From Pseudothauera rhizosphaerae (GTDB taxonomy: Bacteria; Pseudomonadota; Gammaproteobacteria; Burkholderiales; Rhodocyclaceae): a stretch of 64,000 bases of DNA. The DNA lies in assembly GCF_004801305.1 (NCBI RefSeq), contig NZ_SSOD01000002.1, forward strand, positions 186,001 to 250,000, given 5' to 3'. Below are positions 62,202 to 64,000 of the stretch, one piece after another. Under the pieces are notes generated by a model, which worked only from the letters and a program-made list of their open reading frames with translations, did not search any database and had not been told where the DNA came from. Position 1 is the stretch's first letter; every line of letters begins with the position of its first letter. The translations under genes were made by a program, and so were the position numbers.

Positions 62202-64000
62202 TTACCCGCCGATGGAAACCTCCATGCTCATCGATACGATAGTCAGCGGGAGCGGATCGTGCTGGCGGATGCACAACTGCCCGCCATCGCCCCACGACGG
62301 GGTGACCATGATGGCGATCTCCTCGCTCTTGAGCGCGGGCGGCGTGCCGTAGGGCTCGGTCGTGCGCTGCTTCGTTTCCGTGAGGCTATCGAACGAGGGG
62401 CCAGCGAAGATGCCGGACGACCGATAGACGCGCAGCCAGACCTTATTCACGTTCTTCTGCCGCCCCTGTCCGAAGCCGGCCGTCTCGAAGGCAAGCGGCA
62501 GGGTCTGCGCATCGGCCTCGAATGGCAGGCCGACATGCACGATGCTCGCTTCGTGTTCCAGCACGATCTGCCCGCCCGTGACGACGCGTTGCGGATGCAC
62601 AGCGCCGTCTGCCAGGATCGACACCGTGCAGCCTTCCAGGTGCGAGAGCCCGCTGATCTCGTCTGCCGGTGCGCCTTGGTAGGTCAGCCCGCAATCGACG
62701 AAGAAGGCGTTCTCCTGCTCACCGAAGAGCCGCGGCGCCATGCGCTCCACGTAGCGCACGGCCTGTCCGTTGATCACCCGACGCACCACGACATACACCG
62801 CGTCTTCGGTGCCCTCGGACACACAGCACACCGATTCGAACGTGCCATCGGTGACGTGCTGGTGCCATGCGCCGATCTGCTGCTCGGGCACGTATGTCAG
62901 GCCCAGCAGCTTGCCGGATGACGACACGAACCATCCGATGGGCGTCGGTGCTTTCTGAAAGGCGACATCGGCCAGTTCCAGCCCGTCGAATAGGTGCGGC
63001 GCACGCAGTGACAGGTCGCCTGTGATGTAGCCGCCGGCCTGCCAGTTATAGGCCAGTTCGCGGGCGTGGCCTCCGCGGGCCGCACCGTAGAGCAGGTTGG
63101 TATTCACGATGACCGGCTGCATGTTGCTCGCGCCCACGTAGGACTGAGGGCGCACCGAGACCGTGGAGGGCATGATTGCGTCCGCGCCGCCTGCGCGCCA
63201 CTCGGCCGACGCGGTGAGCAGCACCAGTGCGCCAAGGGGCACGAGGTGCCGGATCGTGTTGGCTTCGCGCGCGGCCACGCGGAAGCTGATCGCATCATCG
63301 TCGCGCGACGGCATCGAGTAGGTCATGTTCGATTCCGTGCCGGAGCGCGTCATCCACAAGTTCTGCGGCGCGTTCTTCGTGCCCGCGAAGCACCTGCGCT
63401 GCTCATAGTAGGTCACCGCGCCAGGGTAGTTGCCGGCGCCGCTGAACGGGTTCGTGCCTTCAGGCGGCGTGCGCGAGATGTCCGCCGCGATGTTGTCGTC
63501 ATTGAATGCGAGTCCGTCGGTCTGCCCGATGTAGCCGTACAGGCCATTGCTCTGCTTATAGACGTTGTAGCGCTTGGCGCCGGTCACCGCGCCCCAGTTG
63601 ATCGTGTTGTAGGCGTCCGGCTCCAGCAGATCGCCACTGATCTCCACCGCGGACGATGCCGGCGATTCGTCGATGGCGTACTCGCCGACGGCAGTCACCT
63701 TGTAGCGGTAGGTCGTGCCGGTGCCGCCGGTGGCCGATCCGGACAGGCCGCCAGGCGCCGCGAGTGAGGACGCGAACGAGATGGCCGCGAGCTGCCAGTT
63801 CGTCGCCCCCAGCCGGCGCAGTTCTCGCGGAGCGTGGTTCGGATGCACAAGCGTAAGCACGTCGGCCGACTGCACGTAGTGGATGTCCGGCAGGTCGGCT
63901 TCCGCGTAGGGGTTCGCCACTTCGTAGGGCGCGCCGCCATTGAGCAGCGTGGCACCCTGGGTGTGGAAGCGGAAGTAGCCCGCGCCCAGCTCGATGACCA
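62202..64000 (-). CDS. Phage structural protein (5' partial at window edge)
   Basis: The frame is open to the right edge, so the start lies beyond 64000; 599 codons are visible. The segment YEVANPYAEADLPDIHYVQS, followed by ADVLTLVHPNHAPRELRRLG, is a recurrent sequence in podoviral structural proteins, which annotation pipelines often name a 'ubiquitin-activating E1 FCCH domain' protein. The rest is beta-rich with fibronectin-like patches (YRYKVTAVGEYAIDESPASS). A head-tail connector or stabilisation role is plausible. An internal GTG at 63918-63920 is not the start. Confidence 0.8.
   Translation of the reverse strand, partial: VIELGAGYFRFHTQGATLLNGGAPYEVANPYAEADLPDIHYVQSADVLTLVHPNHAPRELRRLGATNWQLAAISFASSLAAPGGLSGSATGGTGTTYRYKVTAVGEYAIDESPASSAVEISGDLLEPDAYNTINWGAVTGAKRYNVYKQSNGLYGYIGQTDGLAFNDDNIAADISRTPPEGTNPFSGAGNYPGAVTYYEQRRCFAGTKNAPQNLWMTRSGTESNMTYSMPSRDDDAISFRVAAREANTIRHLVPLGALVLLTASAEWRAGGADAIMPSTVSVRPQSYVGASNMQPVIVNTNLLYGAARGGHARELAYNWQAGGYITGDLSLRAPHLFDGLELADVAFQKAPTPIGWFVSSSGKLLGLTYVPEQQIGAWHQHVTDGTFESVCCVSEGTEDAVYVVVRRVINGQAVRYVERMAPRLFGEQENAFFVDCGLTYQGAPADEISGLSHLEGCTVSILADGAVHPQRVVTGGQIVLEHEASIVHVGLPFEADAQTLPLAFETAGFGQGRQKNVNKVWLRVYRSSGIFAGPSFDSLTETKQRTTEPYGTPPALKSEEIAIMVTPSWGDGGQLCIRQHDPLPLTIVSMSMEVSIGG

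Larger units (their letters stand above)
46988..64000 (-). mobile_element. Podovirus-like prophage, distal (structural/lysis) part
   Basis: The region starts at the tRNA-Arg att fragment and continues past the right edge. All genes are on the minus strand and tightly packed with ATGA or GTGA overlaps. Transcription order is structural proteins, transglycosylase, polyvalent giant protein, tail fibre, glycine-rich protein, holin, endolysin, Rz/Rz1, then att. No tail sheath, tape measure, integrase or terminase is seen in this part. The tail fibre N-terminus and the internal-virion-like proteins suggest a T7/BPP-1-like podovirus. Confidence 0.88.

Overview
The window is a GC-rich, densely packed bacterial chromosome segment. 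Gene content and gene order point to a betaproteobacterium of the Rhodocyclales/Zoogloeaceae type (Thauera/Azoarcus-like): a homodimeric-type pyruvate dehydrogenase operon with a lipoyl-bearing E3, a PHA phasin, indolepyruvate:ferredoxin oxidoreductase, a Tad pilus locus and a CusR-controlled copper island. The genus assignment is inference from memory of these families; no search was run.

Layout. 1-5643: distal half of a tad (Flp pilus) operon, entered inside tadA: tadA-tadB-tadC-tadD-DUF3613-tadG. 5670-10607: an O6-alkylguanine methyltransferase, a CBS/nucleotidyltransferase protein, and an unusual ACP + acyl-AMP ligase + PlsC acyltransferase fusion. 10629-14797 (mostly minus): RtcB RNA ligase with archease, small proteins, a ParE/Phd toxin-antitoxin pair, a sirtuin and tRNA-Ala(CGC). 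14859-18418: tsaC/sua5, purK, purE and folD, a purine/one-carbon/tRNA-modification run. 18625-21122: iorBA, with a palindromic operator candidate upstream. 21309-26026: a PAS-rich sensor kinase and FixJ-type regulator, divergent from an orphan LivK-type binding protein. 26360-32533: aceE-aceF-lpdA. 32737-33294: a phasin behind a promoter flanked by symmetrical repeats.

33687-46928 is a copper-resistance island: DUF2933 protein, copA P-type ATPase, a periplasmic ankyrin protein, cusFCBA, divergent cusRS and a DUF411 metal-binding protein. Two 16-bp palindromes of the same CusR/CopR type lie upstream of copA and between cusF and cusR. This suggests that one regulator drives cytoplasmic export (CopA) and periplasmic export (CusFCBA).

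From 46988 to the right edge is the distal part of a podovirus-like prophage. It starts at a truncated tRNA-Arg 3' half (attachment site) and reads on the minus strand. In transcription order it carries a structural protein cut by the window edge, a tiny zinc-ribbon protein, an internal-virion-type protein, a transglycosylase, a 2235-residue polyvalent protein with a zincin motif, a tail fibre, a glycine-rich adhesin-like protein and a holin/endolysin/Rz/Rz1 lysis cassette. Integrase, terminase, portal and capsid genes must lie beyond 64000.

Three families of imperfect or perfect palindromic repeats are present. Two copies lie inside reading frames (tadD signal sequence, aceF linker) and are translated in frame. 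That, the mosaic lipoyl domains of aceF/lpdA, the ACP-ligase-acyltransferase fusion and the prophage polyvalent protein are the most noteworthy observations. I did not find an unambiguous new multi-gene system.
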